A stretch of DNA of 64,000 nucleotides. Source: TMP-86 sp046347195. Lineage in GTDB: Bacteria; Pseudomonadota; Gammaproteobacteria; Steroidobacterales; Steroidobacteraceae. The stretch spans positions 31,139 to 95,138 of the forward strand of contig JAXMGQ010000014.1 in NCBI GenBank assembly GCA_046347195.1, in the 5' to 3' direction. The notes below the pieces were generated by a model. It had not been told where the DNA came from, searched no databases, and saw nothing but the letters and a program-made list of their open reading frames with translations. The position numbers and the translations under genes were made by a program. This document shows positions 17,353 to 26,817 of this stretch, one piece after another. Position 1 is the stretch's first letter; each line of letters opens with the position of its first letter.

Positions 17353-18170
17353 GAGAGGCCATCAAGCTACTGGGGTTGTTGCTGGCGATGACGCTGGCCC
17401 GGCCGATGGACAGCGCCGCGCAGGCGCAGGCAGGGCCGGCAGGCAACGCGGGGGCTCCTGCCGCCCCCTCGCCCGCCGCGACCTCGCCCGCCGCGGCTTC
17501 GCCCTCCGGCTCCGGCGGGCCTGCCGGCCTGCGGCCATTCGATGCCCTCTACCAGGTGCAGTGGCACGGCATCAACGTCGGCACCAGCGGGCTCGAGCTC
17601 GGGCCACCCGGCGCCGACGGGCAGTACCGGTACGTCTCGCGCTCCAACGCGCGCGGCATCTTCCACATCGTGTTCAGCGACGAGATCACCCAGACCAGTG
17701 AGTTCGTGCTGCGCGACGGCCACGTCCAGCCGTTGCGCTTCCGTGGTGATGATGGCTCGCCCAGCACCGACCAGGACGTGAGCCTGGATTTCGACTGGAA
17801 CGCGCACCGGGTGCACGGTGTCGCGGAGAAGAAGCCCGTGGACCTTGCGCTCAAGCCCGACACTCAGGATCCGATGTCGGTGCAGATCGAACTGATGCTG
17901 GCCCTGGGGCGCCAGCAGGTCCCCGCCAGCGTGTGGCTCGCGGACAAGGACGAGATCAAGGAGTTCGTGTACACCAGCGAAGGCACGCAGCGGCTGAAGA
18001 CAGTGCTGGGAGAACTCGACACGCTGGTGCTCGCCAGCCGCCGTCCCGGCGGCAACCGCATCACGCGGATGTGGTTCGCCCCTTCCCTGGGCTACGTGCC
18101 CGTGCAGGCGCAGCGCACCCGCGACGGCAAGACCGAGTGGACGATGGTGGTGAAGACCCTGAAGCGCTGA
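17349..18170 (+). CDS. DUF3108 secreted protein
   Basis: 273 residues. A signal peptide (LLGLLLAMTLARPMDSAAQA) is followed by a Pro/Ala-rich linker to about residue 60 and a beta-rich DUF3108 domain beginning at FDALYQVQWHG. DUF3108 genes follow purMN in many gammaproteobacteria. Function unknown, probably periplasmic or outer-membrane associated. The ATG overlaps the purN stop, indicating coupling. Confidence 0.8.
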   Translation: MREAIKLLGLLLAMTLARPMDSAAQAQAGPAGNAGAPAAPSPAATSPAAASPSGSGGPAGLRPFDALYQVQWHGINVGTSGLELGPPGADGQYRYVSRSNARGIFHIVFSDEITQTSEFVLRDGHVQPLRFRGDDGSPSTDQDVSLDFDWNAHRVHGVAEKKPVDLALKPDTQDPMSVQIELMLALGRQQVPASVWLADKDEIKEFVYTSEGTQRLKTVLGELDTLVLASRRPGGNRITRMWFAPSLGYVPVQAQRTRDGKTEWTMVVKTLKR

Positions 18171-18197
18171 ACGGCGCGCCGGAGTCGCGGGAAACGG

Positions 18198-18764
18198 CTA
18201 GGTCTTGGGCAACGTCACGCCGCGCTGGCCCTGGTACTTGCCCCCCCGGTCCCGGTAGGAGGTCTCGCAGACCTCGTCCGACTCGAAGAACAGCATCTGC
18301 GCGACACCCTCGTGCGCATAGATCTTCGCCGGGAGCGGCGTGGTGTTGGAGAATTCCAGCGTCACGTGCCCCTCCCATTCCGGCTCCAGGGGCGTCACGT
18401 TGACGATGATGCCGCAGCGCGCATAGGTGGACTTGCCCAGGCACACGGTGAGCACGCTGCGCGGGATGCGGAAGAACTCCACGGTGCGCGCCAGGGCGAA
18501 GGAATTGGGCGGGATGATGCACACCGGGCCCTGGAAGTCGACGAAGGATTTCTCGTCGAAGTTCTTCGGATCGACGATGGTGGAGTTGATGTTGGTGAAG
18601 ATCTTGAACTCGTCGGCGCAGCGCACGTCGTAGCCGTAGCTCGAGGTCCCGTAGGAGACGATCTTGCCGCCGGCCGCGGTGCGCACCTGCGACTCGCTGA
18701 ACGGCTCGATCATGGCGTGCTCGCGCGCCATGCGGCGGATCCAGCGGTCGCTCTTGATGCTCAT
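18198..18764 (-). CDS. dcd: dCTP deaminase
   Basis: 188 residues matching bacterial Dcd throughout: the N-terminal MSIKSDRWIRRMA, YGYDVRC near 43, the catalytic segment LEPEWEGHVTLEFSNTTPLP with its Glu, and the C-terminal GKYQGQRGVTLPK. It deaminates dCTP to dUTP, feeding dTMP synthesis. The ATG shares a base with the stop of the Mrp gene upstream, so the two are coupled. Confidence 0.95.
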   Translation of the reverse strand: MSIKSDRWIRRMAREHAMIEPFSESQVRTAAGGKIVSYGTSSYGYDVRCADEFKIFTNINSTIVDPKNFDEKSFVDFQGPVCIIPPNSFALARTVEFFRIPRSVLTVCLGKSTYARCGIIVNVTPLEPEWEGHVTLEFSNTTPLPAKIYAHEGVAQMLFFESDEVCETSYRDRGGKYQGQRGVTLPKT

Positions 18765-19864
18765 CAGGTCGGCTCCACGCTGATCTTGGGGAACAGCCGG
18801 CTGTAGTCCCGGTTGTGGGTGGCGAGCCGGGCCGAGGCCATCCGGGCCATGCGACGGTAGGCAATGCCGCGGGCGCTGTGCGGCTCCGCAGCCACCGTCG
18901 GCGTGCCGCCGTCGGCCTGCTCGCGGATCCTGAGGTCCAGCGGCAGTTCGCCGAGCAGAGGCACGCCGTACTGACGGGCCATGGCGCCGCCGCCGCCGGC
19001 GCCGAAGATGTGCTCGACGTGGCCGCACTGGCTGCAGACGTGCAGGCTCATGTTCTCCACCACCCCGAGGACCCGCACCTCGACCTTCTCGAACATCTTG
19101 AGCGCCTTGCGGGCATCGAGCAGCGCGATGTCCTGGGGCGTGGTGACGATGACCGCCCCGCTCACCGGCACCCGCTGGGAGAGGGTGAGCGCGATGTCAC
19201 CGGTGCCGGGGGGCATGTCGACCACCAGGTAATCCAGCTCGCCCCAGGTGCTGTCGCCGAGAAGCTGGGTCAGCGCCTGGGTGACCATGGGTCCACGCCA
19301 GACCATGGGTTGCTCGGCATCGATCAGGAAACCGATGGACATCACCGCCACGCCATGCGCGATGAGCGGTACCAGGTGCTTGCCGTCCGGGCTCGTCGGC
19401 CGCTGCCCCTCGAGGCCCATGATCGTGGGCTGGCTGGGGCCGTAGATGTCGGCATCCAGCAGGCCGACCCGGGCGCCTTGCATGGCCCAGGCCAGGGCGA
19501 GGTTCGCCGCCGTGGTGGACTTGCCCACCCCGCCCTTGCCCGAGGCCACCGCCACCACGTTCTTCACGTTCTCGAGCGGCTTCAAGGTGCGCTGGACCGC
19601 GTGCGGGATGATCTTCGAGGACAGCTCCAGCGAGAGCTTGCGCGACCCGAGCTGGCCGCCGAGATGGGCGCCGAGGCCCTGCGACAGTTCTTCCGCGTAG
19701 TCGGCGCAGGGGAATCCCAGTGTGATCCGCAGCCGGACCTCGCGCTCGCCGACGGTCACATCCGAGATCGCCTTGGCGCTCCCAAGTGTTTGTCCGAGAT
19801 AAGGATCAGGGTATGATTCGGCCGCAGCGCGCAACGCCGCAGCGCTCGTGTTGTCTTGGTTCAT
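18764..19864 (-). CDS. apbC: Mrp/ApbC iron-sulfur cluster carrier ATPase
   Basis: 366 residues. A MIP18/DUF59-like N-terminal domain (about 1-80, with LGFPCADY) precedes a P-loop NTPase with the deviant Walker A GKGGVGKST, Walker B DYLVVDMPPGTGD, and a CxxC pair (CSQCG) that would bind a bridging 4Fe-4S cluster. It loads Fe-S clusters onto apoproteins. The start at ATG 19864 removes an Arg-rich extension. It is divergent from the HEAT kinase gene. Confidence 0.92.
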   Translation of the reverse strand: MNQDNTSAAALRAAAESYPDPYLGQTLGSAKAISDVTVGEREVRLRITLGFPCADYAEELSQGLGAHLGGQLGSRKLSLELSSKIIPHAVQRTLKPLENVKNVVAVASGKGGVGKSTTAANLALAWAMQGARVGLLDADIYGPSQPTIMGLEGQRPTSPDGKHLVPLIAHGVAVMSIGFLIDAEQPMVWRGPMVTQALTQLLGDSTWGELDYLVVDMPPGTGDIALTLSQRVPVSGAVIVTTPQDIALLDARKALKMFEKVEVRVLGVVENMSLHVCSQCGHVEHIFGAGGGGAMARQYGVPLLGELPLDLRIREQADGGTPTVAAEPHSARGIAYRRMARMASARLATHNRDYSRLFPKISVEPT

Positions 19865-19926
19865 AGTGTGTCTCAATTGTACTCCAGCCAGGGAGCCGCG
19901 CAGGCGGTATGGCATAATTTCCACGA
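19865..19926. promoter_or_regulatory. Divergent intergenic region, apbC / HEAT kinase
   Basis: This 62-bp gap must hold start signals for both genes or their transcripts must begin inside the opposite gene. A CATAAT hexamer at 19913-19918 faces the kinase gene and a TACAAT (minus strand, 19876-19881) faces apbC. Neither has a clear -35. Inference only. Confidence 0.35.
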
Positions 19927-22314
19927 ATGGCCCTGTTCGCAAACTACCGCGCCGACCGGCTGATCGCTGAAGTCAAGGCCACCGGCAATCCAGCCAGTCC
20001 GGAGGGCCAGAAGGCGTTGCAGAAGCTCGCATCGCTGGGGGCCCAGGCCATCGAACCCATCATCGGGGCCCTGACCTCGGCGGACAAGAAGGAGACCCTC
20101 GCCTACGTGGAGGTGCTCTCGGCGCTGATCGACGCGCGCACCCTGCCGCAGATCCTGAAGCTCATGTCCGAGGCGAACGGCCGCGCCGTCGCCGGCATCT
20201 CCTGGGCGCTGTCCACCAGCCGCAACTACCCGGCCTCAGCGCTGCTGGACGCGCTCGCCAAGGCCGACATGCCCAAGCCCGCCATCCTCGACGTCATCGC
20301 CGCGCAGAAGAGCCGCTTCACCGTGCGCGAGCTGCTCAACGCCGCGTACGCGCAGGAGGCCAACGAGAAGTCCGGGCTGTTCAAGATCATCGGCGACATC
20401 GCCGATGAGTCCTCGATCGACGACCTGATCGCCCGCATCGAGGGCAAGGACCCGGTGGCGCGGCTGCACATCATCAACGTCCTGTCACGGTTCAACACCC
20501 CGCAGGTTCAGAAGGTCGTCCAGGCCCAGCTCAAGGACGGCAACAAGTTCGTGCGCTCGGCCGCGCTGACCGCGCTGGCGAAGATGGACGGACCGATCGA
20601 CCTGCCGACGGTGTGCGGCATGCTCCGCGATCCGGAGATCGAGGTGCAGAACAAGGCCGTGGACGTGGTGGTCAAGGCCAATGATCCGGAGACCGTCAAG
20701 TACCTGGTCGAGGTGCTCAAGGACGAGAACGAGTACGCGCGGCGCGCCGCCGTCGAGGTGCTCAACGTCATCGGCAACTCGAAGTCGGTGAAATTCCTGC
20801 TCGAGGTCATCTCCGACAGCGACTGGTGGGTGCGAACCCGCGCCGCCGACGCGCTGGGCAAGATCGGCGGCCCGAAGGTGGTCGAGGCGGTGCTCTCGCT
20901 CATCAAGGACGAGAACCAGGACATCCGGCGCGCCGCCATCGAGATCCTCAACCAGACCCGTGACGAACGGGCCATCGGCCAGCTCATCGAGGCCACCAAG
21001 GACAGCGACTGGTGGGTCAGCGAGCGCGCCGTGGACGCCCTGGCGGAGATCGGCAGCACCAAGGCGGTGCCGCGCCTGACCGAGATGCTGCGCACCGCGC
21101 CGGCCAAGTCGCTTCCCACCGTGGTGCGCGCGCTGGCGAAGCTCGGCGACCAGAGCAACATCTCGCAGATCCTGCCGCTGCTGTCGCGCGCCGAGAACGA
21201 GATCAAGGTGGAGGTGATGGCGGCGCTCGGCAAGCTGGCCGACGAGAAGCGCGCCGAGACCATCCGCGCCCAGCTCCAGAACATGGCCGCCTCGCCCGAG
21301 GCGACGCTGAACCAGGCGGCGCTGCGGGCCATCGAGGACCTCGACAACCGCTTCTCGAGCACCCAGCTCGCCGCCAACGAGCGCGCCCAGAAGATGCAGT
21401 CGCCGAACAAGACGCTGCTCATCGAGAACGAGGACATCTCGGCCGTGGTGGCCCAGGCCGAGGCGCAGTCCGCCAAGCTCGACATCGCCACGCTCAAGTC
21501 GGGCGACATCATCGAGGGCCGCTACAAGTTCATCGAAAAGATCGGCAAGGGCGCCTTCGGCACCGTGCTCCTCATGGAGGACACCGTGGTCGAGGAGCGG
21601 CTCATCCTCAAGTTCCTGAACACGAACGTGGCGGCCGACGAGGAGATGATGAAGCGCTTCGTGCACGAGCTGCGCTACAGCCGCAAGATCACCCACCGCA
21701 ACGTCATCCGCATCTACGACTTCCTGTTCATCCGCGGCCTGTATGCCATCTCCATGGAGTACTTCCCCTCCCACACCCTGGGCGGGGAGATCGTCAACGA
21801 GAAACCGGTGGACCTGAAGCGCGCGGTCAAGTTCGGCATCGACATCGCCACGGGCATGGCGGTGGCCCACCAGGCCGGTATCGTGCACCGCGACTTGAAG
21901 CCCGCCAACGTGCTGATCAACAACGAAGGTCTGCTCAAGATCGTGGACTTCGGCGTCGCCGCGGCGCAGAGCCAGGGAGACACCCAGCTCACCAAGACCG
22001 GCTACGTCATCGGCTCCCCGAAGTACATGGCGCCCGAGCAGATCCTCGGCAAGAAGGTAGACGAGCGGGCCGACATCTACAGCCTCGGGGTCATCCTCTA
22101 CGAGATGCTGACCGGCATCCCGCCCTACTCGCGCGGCGATCACATGTCGGTCATGTACCAGCACGTGCAGGGCAAGGCGAAGCCTCCCATCGAGATCAAC
22201 AAGTCGCTGCCACCAGAGCTCAACGAACTGGTTCTCCAGTGCATGGCACTGGACAAGAGCAAGCGCCCGCAGTCCATGGACGACCTGCGCGCCGCCCTCG
22301 AGAAGTTCCTGTAG
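19927..22314 (+). CDS. HEAT-repeat serine/threonine protein kinase (Hanks type)
   Basis: 795 residues in two halves. Residues about 20-470 are helical HEAT/PBS-type repeats, most regular near 290-380, where DSDWWVRTRAADALGKIGG recurs as DSDWWVSERAVDALAEIGS. Residues about 525-795 are a complete protein kinase: glycine loop GKGAFGTV (near 540), VAIK-type lysine in LILKFL, catalytic HRDLKPANV (about 653), DFG (about 674), APE (about 702). No transmembrane segment is evident, so it is probably cytoplasmic. It lies 145 bp upstream of two PilT-type ATPase genes on the same strand. The link suggests phosphorylation control of pilus retraction; that is inference. Confidence 0.9.
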   Translation: MALFANYRADRLIAEVKATGNPASPEGQKALQKLASLGAQAIEPIIGALTSADKKETLAYVEVLSALIDARTLPQILKLMSEANGRAVAGISWALSTSRNYPASALLDALAKADMPKPAILDVIAAQKSRFTVRELLNAAYAQEANEKSGLFKIIGDIADESSIDDLIARIEGKDPVARLHIINVLSRFNTPQVQKVVQAQLKDGNKFVRSAALTALAKMDGPIDLPTVCGMLRDPEIEVQNKAVDVVVKANDPETVKYLVEVLKDENEYARRAAVEVLNVIGNSKSVKFLLEVISDSDWWVRTRAADALGKIGGPKVVEAVLSLIKDENQDIRRAAIEILNQTRDERAIGQLIEATKDSDWWVSERAVDALAEIGSTKAVPRLTEMLRTAPAKSLPTVVRALAKLGDQSNISQILPLLSRAENEIKVEVMAALGKLADEKRAETIRAQLQNMAASPEATLNQAALRAIEDLDNRFSSTQLAANERAQKMQSPNKTLLIENEDISAVVAQAEAQSAKLDIATLKSGDIIEGRYKFIEKIGKGAFGTVLLMEDTVVEERLILKFLNTNVAADEEMMKRFVHELRYSRKITHRNVIRIYDFLFIRGLYAISMEYFPSHTLGGEIVNEKPVDLKRAVKFGIDIATGMAVAHQAGIVHRDLKPANVLINNEGLLKIVDFGVAAAQSQGDTQLTKTGYVIGSPKYMAPEQILGKKVDERADIYSLGVILYEMLTGIPPYSRGDHMSVMYQHVQGKAKPPIEINKSLPPELNELVLQCMALDKSKRPQSMDDLRAALEKFL

Positions 22315-22338
22315 GGCACTCCCGTCCCGCGCGACAGT

Positions 22339-22396
22339 GTGAGCTGCCGCACTCCCTGCCCCGCACGACGGGGCCACTGCCCGTGCGGCAGTTCAC
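22339..22396. repeat. Nested inverted repeat in the kinase-pilT gap (possible terminator or structured leader)
   Basis: Outer arms of 14 bases (22339-22352 and 22383-22396) pair with one G-T exchange. Inside, GCCCCG (22358-22363) pairs with CGGGGC (22369-22374) around a five-base loop. It lacks a trailing T-run. It could attenuate transcription between the kinase gene and the pilT-like gene or stabilise an mRNA end. Confidence 0.6.
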
Positions 22397-22459
22397 GTTT
22401 GGGCAAACTCCCCGTTAAGTAAACTCGAAAAGACCCCACGATCGCGTTAGCCTTGACAT

Positions 22460-23554
22460 ATGGCGAGAATCGACGCGTTCCTGAAGCTTGGCCTGGCCCA
22501 GGGCTGCTCGGACCTGCACCTGGCGGTGGGCGTGCCGCCGATGCTGCGCATGCATGGCGACCTCATGCCCATCAAGTTCCGCGAGCTGGGCGATGCCGAA
22601 CTCGAGTCCTACGTCAACGAGATCCTCACCAAGACCCAGCAGGACACCTTCCGCAAGGGCACCGACATCGACTTCTCCTATGTCTCCTCGGAGGGCGGAC
22701 GCTTCCGCGTCAACGTGTTCCGCAAGGAGACCGGCATCGGCGCGGCGTTCCGCGCCATCCCGATGCAGATCCCGAGCATCGACCAGCTCGGGCTCCCGCC
22801 GATCGTGCGCAAGCTGTGCGACTACCACCAGGGCATGATCCTCGTGACCGGCTCCACCGGCACGGGCAAGTCCACCACGCTGGCCTCGATGATCGACTAC
22901 CTGAACTCCACCCGGGCGGTGAACATCATCAGCCTCGAGGACCCCATCGAGTTCGTCCATCGCAGCAAGCAGTCCCAGGTGATCCAGCGCGAGCTGGGCA
23001 CCCACCTGCCGAGCTTCGCCGAAGGGGTGCGCGCCGCGATGCGCGAGGACCCCGACGTCATCCTGGTGGGCGAGTTGCGTGATGCGGCGACCATCTCCAT
23101 GGCGATGACCGCCGCGGAGACCGGGCACCTCGTGCTAGGCACGCTGCACACCACCAGCGCCACCAAGACCATCGATCGCGTCATCGACGCCCTGCCCACC
23201 GAGGAGCGCGAGCAGACCAAGAGCTTCCTGGCGCAGAGCCTCATCGCCGTGATCACGCAGGTGCTGATCAAGAGCCCGGACCAGCGCGGCCGTCGCGCGG
23301 TATGCGAGATCATGGTGGTGAACAAGGCCATCGCCAAGCTGATCATGACCGACCAGACCCACATGATCCCGAGCCAGTTGCAGATGGGAAAGGAATTCGG
23401 CATGCAGCTCATGGACCAGGCGCTGCTCACGGCCATCAACGCCAAGGAAGTGGATCCCGAGCATGCGGTGAGCTACGCCACCGACAAGCGGCAGTTCGCC
23501 CGCTTCACGAGCGACATGGCCGGCGCGCCCAAGGTGGACGAGGTCACGGGCTGA
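22460..23554 (+). CDS. PilT/PilU-type twitching ATPase, first copy
   Basis: 364 residues of the PilT secretion-ATPase family. An N-terminal PAS-like domain (GCSDLHLAVGVPPMLRMHG) is followed by Walker A GSTGTGKSTT (about 132), Asp box SLEDPIEFVH, Walker B DPDVILVGELRD and His box ETGHLVLGTLHT. Such hexamers drive type IV pilus retraction or aid it. The start ATG fits the family. The next gene, 6 bp downstream, is a paralogue. No other pilus genes are in the window, so which canonical role (PilT or PilU) each plays is undecided. Confidence 0.9.
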   Translation: MARIDAFLKLGLAQGCSDLHLAVGVPPMLRMHGDLMPIKFRELGDAELESYVNEILTKTQQDTFRKGTDIDFSYVSSEGGRFRVNVFRKETGIGAAFRAIPMQIPSIDQLGLPPIVRKLCDYHQGMILVTGSTGTGKSTTLASMIDYLNSTRAVNIISLEDPIEFVHRSKQSQVIQRELGTHLPSFAEGVRAAMREDPDVILVGELRDAATISMAMTAAETGHLVLGTLHTTSATKTIDRVIDALPTEEREQTKSFLAQSLIAVITQVLIKSPDQRGRRAVCEIMVVNKAIAKLIMTDQTHMIPSQLQMGKEFGMQLMDQALLTAINAKEVDPEHAVSYATDKRQFARFTSDMAGAPKVDEVTG

Positions 23555-23560
23555 AGCGCC

Positions 23561-24622
23561 ATGGCGAAGATCGACTCCTACCTGAAGGCCGTGCTCGAGA
23601 TGAATGGCTCGGACCTCCACTTCCTGGCCGGCGATCCCGCGCGCGTGCGCCAGTACGGCGAGCTCAAGGCGCTGGGGCCCGAGGTGCTGGCGGCCGAGCA
23701 CGTCAAGGACTGCCTGTACGAGATCATGCCGAAGATCGCCGCCGAGCGCTTCGAGGCGAAGGACGGCACCGACTTCGCGCACAGCATCCCGGGAGTCGCG
23801 CGCTTCCGGGTCAACGTGATGCGCCAGCTCAACGGCATGGGCGCCGTGTTCCGCGCCATCCCCTCCAAGGCGCGCACCATGGACGAGCTCAACCTGCCCG
23901 AGGCGGTGCGCGCGTTCTGCCGCGTGAACAACGGACTGATCCTGGTCACCGGCAAGACCGGCTCGGGCAAGTCCACCACGCTCGCGGCGATGATCGATGA
24001 CATCAACATCCGCGAGAAGGGACACATCCTCACCATCGAGGATCCCATCGAATTCGTCCATCCGCGCAAGAGCTGCCTGATCAGCCAGCGCGAGATCGGC
24101 GTGCACGCACCGAGCTTCTCGGCAGCGCTCCTGTCCGCCCTGCGCGAGGACCCTGACGTCATCCTGGTGGGCGAGTTGCGCGACCTCGAGACCATGAGCA
24201 TCGCGGTCACCGCCGCGGAGATGGGCATCCTCGTGATGGGCACGCTGCACACCAACGGCGCCGCGGCGACGGTCGACCGCATGGTCAACGCCTTTCCGGC
24301 CGACAAGCAGCCGCACGTGCGCACCATGCTCTCCACCAGCCTGCGCGGGGTGGTGTCGCAGCAGCTCATTCCCAAGGCCGACAAGTCCGGCCGCGTCGCG
24401 GCGCTGGAGATCCTGGTGAACACCCCGGCCGTGTCGAACCTCATCCGGCAGGGCAAGATGGATCAGCTCGAGAGCGCCATGCAGAGCGGGGCCACGCATG
24501 GCATGCGCACCATGGACACGGCCATCCAGGCGCTGCTCGACCGGCGCGAGATCACCGGCAAGGACGCCTTCAAGAAGGCCATCAACAAGGCTCGTTTCGA
24601 GCAGTACCGCGAAGCCTCCTGA
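23561..24622 (+). CDS. PilT/PilU-type twitching ATPase, second copy
   Basis: 353 residues, a diverged paralogue of the preceding gene (MAKIDSYLK versus MARIDAFLK starts). All motifs are present: Walker A GKTGSGKSTT, Asp box TIEDPIEFVH, Walker B DPDVILVGELRD and His box EMGILVMGTLHT. It begins 6 bp after the first copy, so the pair is co-transcribed. The duplication with retained active sites suggests a hetero-oligomeric or paired retraction motor as for PilT/PilU; this is inference. Confidence 0.9.
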   Translation: MAKIDSYLKAVLEMNGSDLHFLAGDPARVRQYGELKALGPEVLAAEHVKDCLYEIMPKIAAERFEAKDGTDFAHSIPGVARFRVNVMRQLNGMGAVFRAIPSKARTMDELNLPEAVRAFCRVNNGLILVTGKTGSGKSTTLAAMIDDINIREKGHILTIEDPIEFVHPRKSCLISQREIGVHAPSFSAALLSALREDPDVILVGELRDLETMSIAVTAAEMGILVMGTLHTNGAAATVDRMVNAFPADKQPHVRTMLSTSLRGVVSQQLIPKADKSGRVAALEILVNTPAVSNLIRQGKMDQLESAMQSGATHGMRTMDTAIQALLDRREITGKDAFKKAINKARFEQYREAS

Positions 24623-24691
24623 CGACCCGGACCCCCGCGTGGCATACTTTGCGGCCCTTCGCAACGTACGCCTTTCGTGCCCGAGCCGTCC

Positions 24692-26797
24692 ATGAGTCCC
24701 CGCCGCCGCATCCTGGTCTCCAGCGCCCTTCCCTATGCCAACGGGCCGATCCATCTCGGGCATTCGCTCGAGGTGATCCAGACCGACATCTGGGTGCGCT
24801 TCCAGCGCCTGCGCGGCCACGAATGCTGGTACGTGTGCGCGGATGACACGCACGGCACGCCCATCATGCTCAAGGCGCAGGCTGACGGCGTGACGCCGGA
24901 GGCGCTGATCGCCCAGGTGGGCGCCGACCACCAGCGCGACTTCCAGGGACTGGGCATCAGCTTCGACCAGTTCGGCTCGACGCATTCGCCCGAGAACAAG
25001 GCCGTCGCCGAGCGCATGTACCGCACCTTGCGCGAGCGCGGCTTCATCGAGCGGCGCAGCGTGCGCCAGGCCTACGATGCACAGGCGAACATGTTCCTGC
25101 CGGACCGCTACGTGCGCGGCAACTGCCCGAACTGCAACTCGCCCGACCAGTATGGCGACTCCTGCGAGGTGTGCGGCGCGACCTACTCGCCCTCGGACCT
25201 CAAGAATCCCCGCTCCACGGTGACGGGCACGACGCCCATCGAGCGCGAGTCCGAGCACTACTTCTTCCGGTTGAGCGCGTTCGAGGCATCGCTGCGCGAG
25301 TGGGTGGGGAGCGGCGCGGTGGGTGCGGGCGTGGCGCGCAAGCTCCAGGAATGGTTCACGCAGGGCCTGAAGGACTGGGACATCTCGCGCGATGCGCCCT
25401 ACTTCGGCTTCGAGATCCCGGATGCACCGGGCAAGTACTTCTACGTCTGGTTCGATGCGCCCATCGGTTATCTCGGCAGCTTCACCCAGCTCTGCGCCCG
25501 CGAGGGTCTGTCATTCGACGACTTCCTCGGCGCCTCCTCGAGCTGCGAGCTGCATCATTTCATCGGCAAGGACATCCTGTACTTCCACACGCTGTTCTGG
25601 CCAGCGGTGCTCGAAGGCTCGCTCATGCGCCGTCCCACCGGCGTGCACGTGCACGGCTTCGTCACGGTGAACGGCGAGAAGATGTCCAAGTCGCGGGGCA
25701 CCTTCATCACCGCCCGCCGCTACCTCGAGCGCTTCAGCGCCGAGTACCTGCGTTACTACTACGCCTCGAAGCTGGGTTCAGGCCTGGACGATCTGGACCT
25801 GAACCTCGGGGAATTCGTCGCCCGCTGCAATTCGGACATCGTCGGCAAGCTGGTGAACATCGCCAGCCGCTGCGCGGCCATCCTGCACCGGCAGAATGGC
25901 GGCGAACTGGCGGCTTCGCTTGCGGATCCGGCACTGCTCGGGGAATTCGCGTCCGCGGAAGATGCCATCGCCACGGCCTGGGAAACGCGCGATTACGCCG
26001 GCGCCATCCGGGAGATCATGGCCCTGGCGGACCGGGCGAACCAGTACATCGACCAGCACAAGCCCTGGCTGCTCGCCAAGGACCCCTCGAAGAGCGCCGA
26101 GGTCGTGGCCATCTGCACGCAGGGGCTGAACCTGTTCCGCGTGCTGATGATCTACCTGCAGCCGGTGCTGCCGTTCATGGCCCAGAAGGCCAACCGCTTC
26201 CTCGGTGAACCGGACTGGCGATGGTCCGATGTGTCGAAACCCCTGCTCGGCCGGCGCATCGCCGTGTACGAGCCGCTGGCCACGCGGCTGGATCCAGCAT
26301 CCGTCGCCGCCCTGGTCGATGCACCGGAGGCGGCGCCGACGTCCAGCGCCGCACCCGCCAAACCCGCATCGCCAGCCAAGACCGCGAGACCCGCTGCCTC
26401 AGTCGCGGCGACGGCGACAGCGACGGTGGCGCCGGTGCCGGTGCCGGCGCCGGCCGCAGCGTCCGCGCCCAGCGTGTCCATCGATGAATTCATGCGCATC
26501 GAGCTGCGCGTGGCGCGCGTGCTCTCCGCCGCTCAGGTGGAAGGCGCCGACAAGCTGCTGAAGCTCACGCTCGATGTTGGCGAACTGGGCGAACGCCAGG
26601 TGTTCGCCGGCATTCGCGCAGCCTACGATCCGGCGACGCTGGTGGGCCGTCTCGTGGTGGTGGTCGCGAACCTCGCGCCGCGCAAGATGCGCTTCGGGCT
26701 GTCCGAGGGCATGGTGCTCGCGGCAGGCCCTGGCGGTGCGGACATCTTCCTGCTGGCGGCTGATGCCGGCGCTGCGCCGGGCATGCGCGTGAAGTGA
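24692..26797 (+). CDS. metG: Methionyl-tRNA synthetase with C-terminal tRNA-binding domain
   Basis: About 701 residues. The HIGH motif is PIHLGHS; the zinc knuckle has four cysteines in CPNCNS...CEVCG (about 148-170); the signature loop is KMSKSRGTF near 330. After an Ala/Pro-rich linker (about 550-600) comes an EMAP/CsaA-type tRNA-binding domain starting FMRIELRVARV. ATG 24692 is chosen; an in-frame GTG lies five codons earlier. The stop abuts the start region of the ferredoxin gene. Confidence 0.96.
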   Translation: MSPRRRILVSSALPYANGPIHLGHSLEVIQTDIWVRFQRLRGHECWYVCADDTHGTPIMLKAQADGVTPEALIAQVGADHQRDFQGLGISFDQFGSTHSPENKAVAERMYRTLRERGFIERRSVRQAYDAQANMFLPDRYVRGNCPNCNSPDQYGDSCEVCGATYSPSDLKNPRSTVTGTTPIERESEHYFFRLSAFEASLREWVGSGAVGAGVARKLQEWFTQGLKDWDISRDAPYFGFEIPDAPGKYFYVWFDAPIGYLGSFTQLCAREGLSFDDFLGASSSCELHHFIGKDILYFHTLFWPAVLEGSLMRRPTGVHVHGFVTVNGEKMSKSRGTFITARRYLERFSAEYLRYYYASKLGSGLDDLDLNLGEFVARCNSDIVGKLVNIASRCAAILHRQNGGELAASLADPALLGEFASAEDAIATAWETRDYAGAIREIMALADRANQYIDQHKPWLLAKDPSKSAEVVAICTQGLNLFRVLMIYLQPVLPFMAQKANRFLGEPDWRWSDVSKPLLGRRIAVYEPLATRLDPASVAALVDAPEAAPTSSAAPAKPASPAKTARPAASVAATATATVAPVPVPAPAAASAPSVSIDEFMRIELRVARVLSAAQVEGADKLLKLTLDVGELGERQVFAGIRAAYDPATLVGRLVVVVANLAPRKMRFGLSEGMVLAAGPGGADIFLLAADAGAAPGMRVK

Positions 26798-26817
26798 TGA
26801 CCCCGCAAGGGAGTTTC

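Noticed and set aside
20485..22377. 630-codon open frame opposite the HEAT kinase
   Set aside because: Antisense shadow; the kinase strand has all catalytic motifs and HEAT periodicity.
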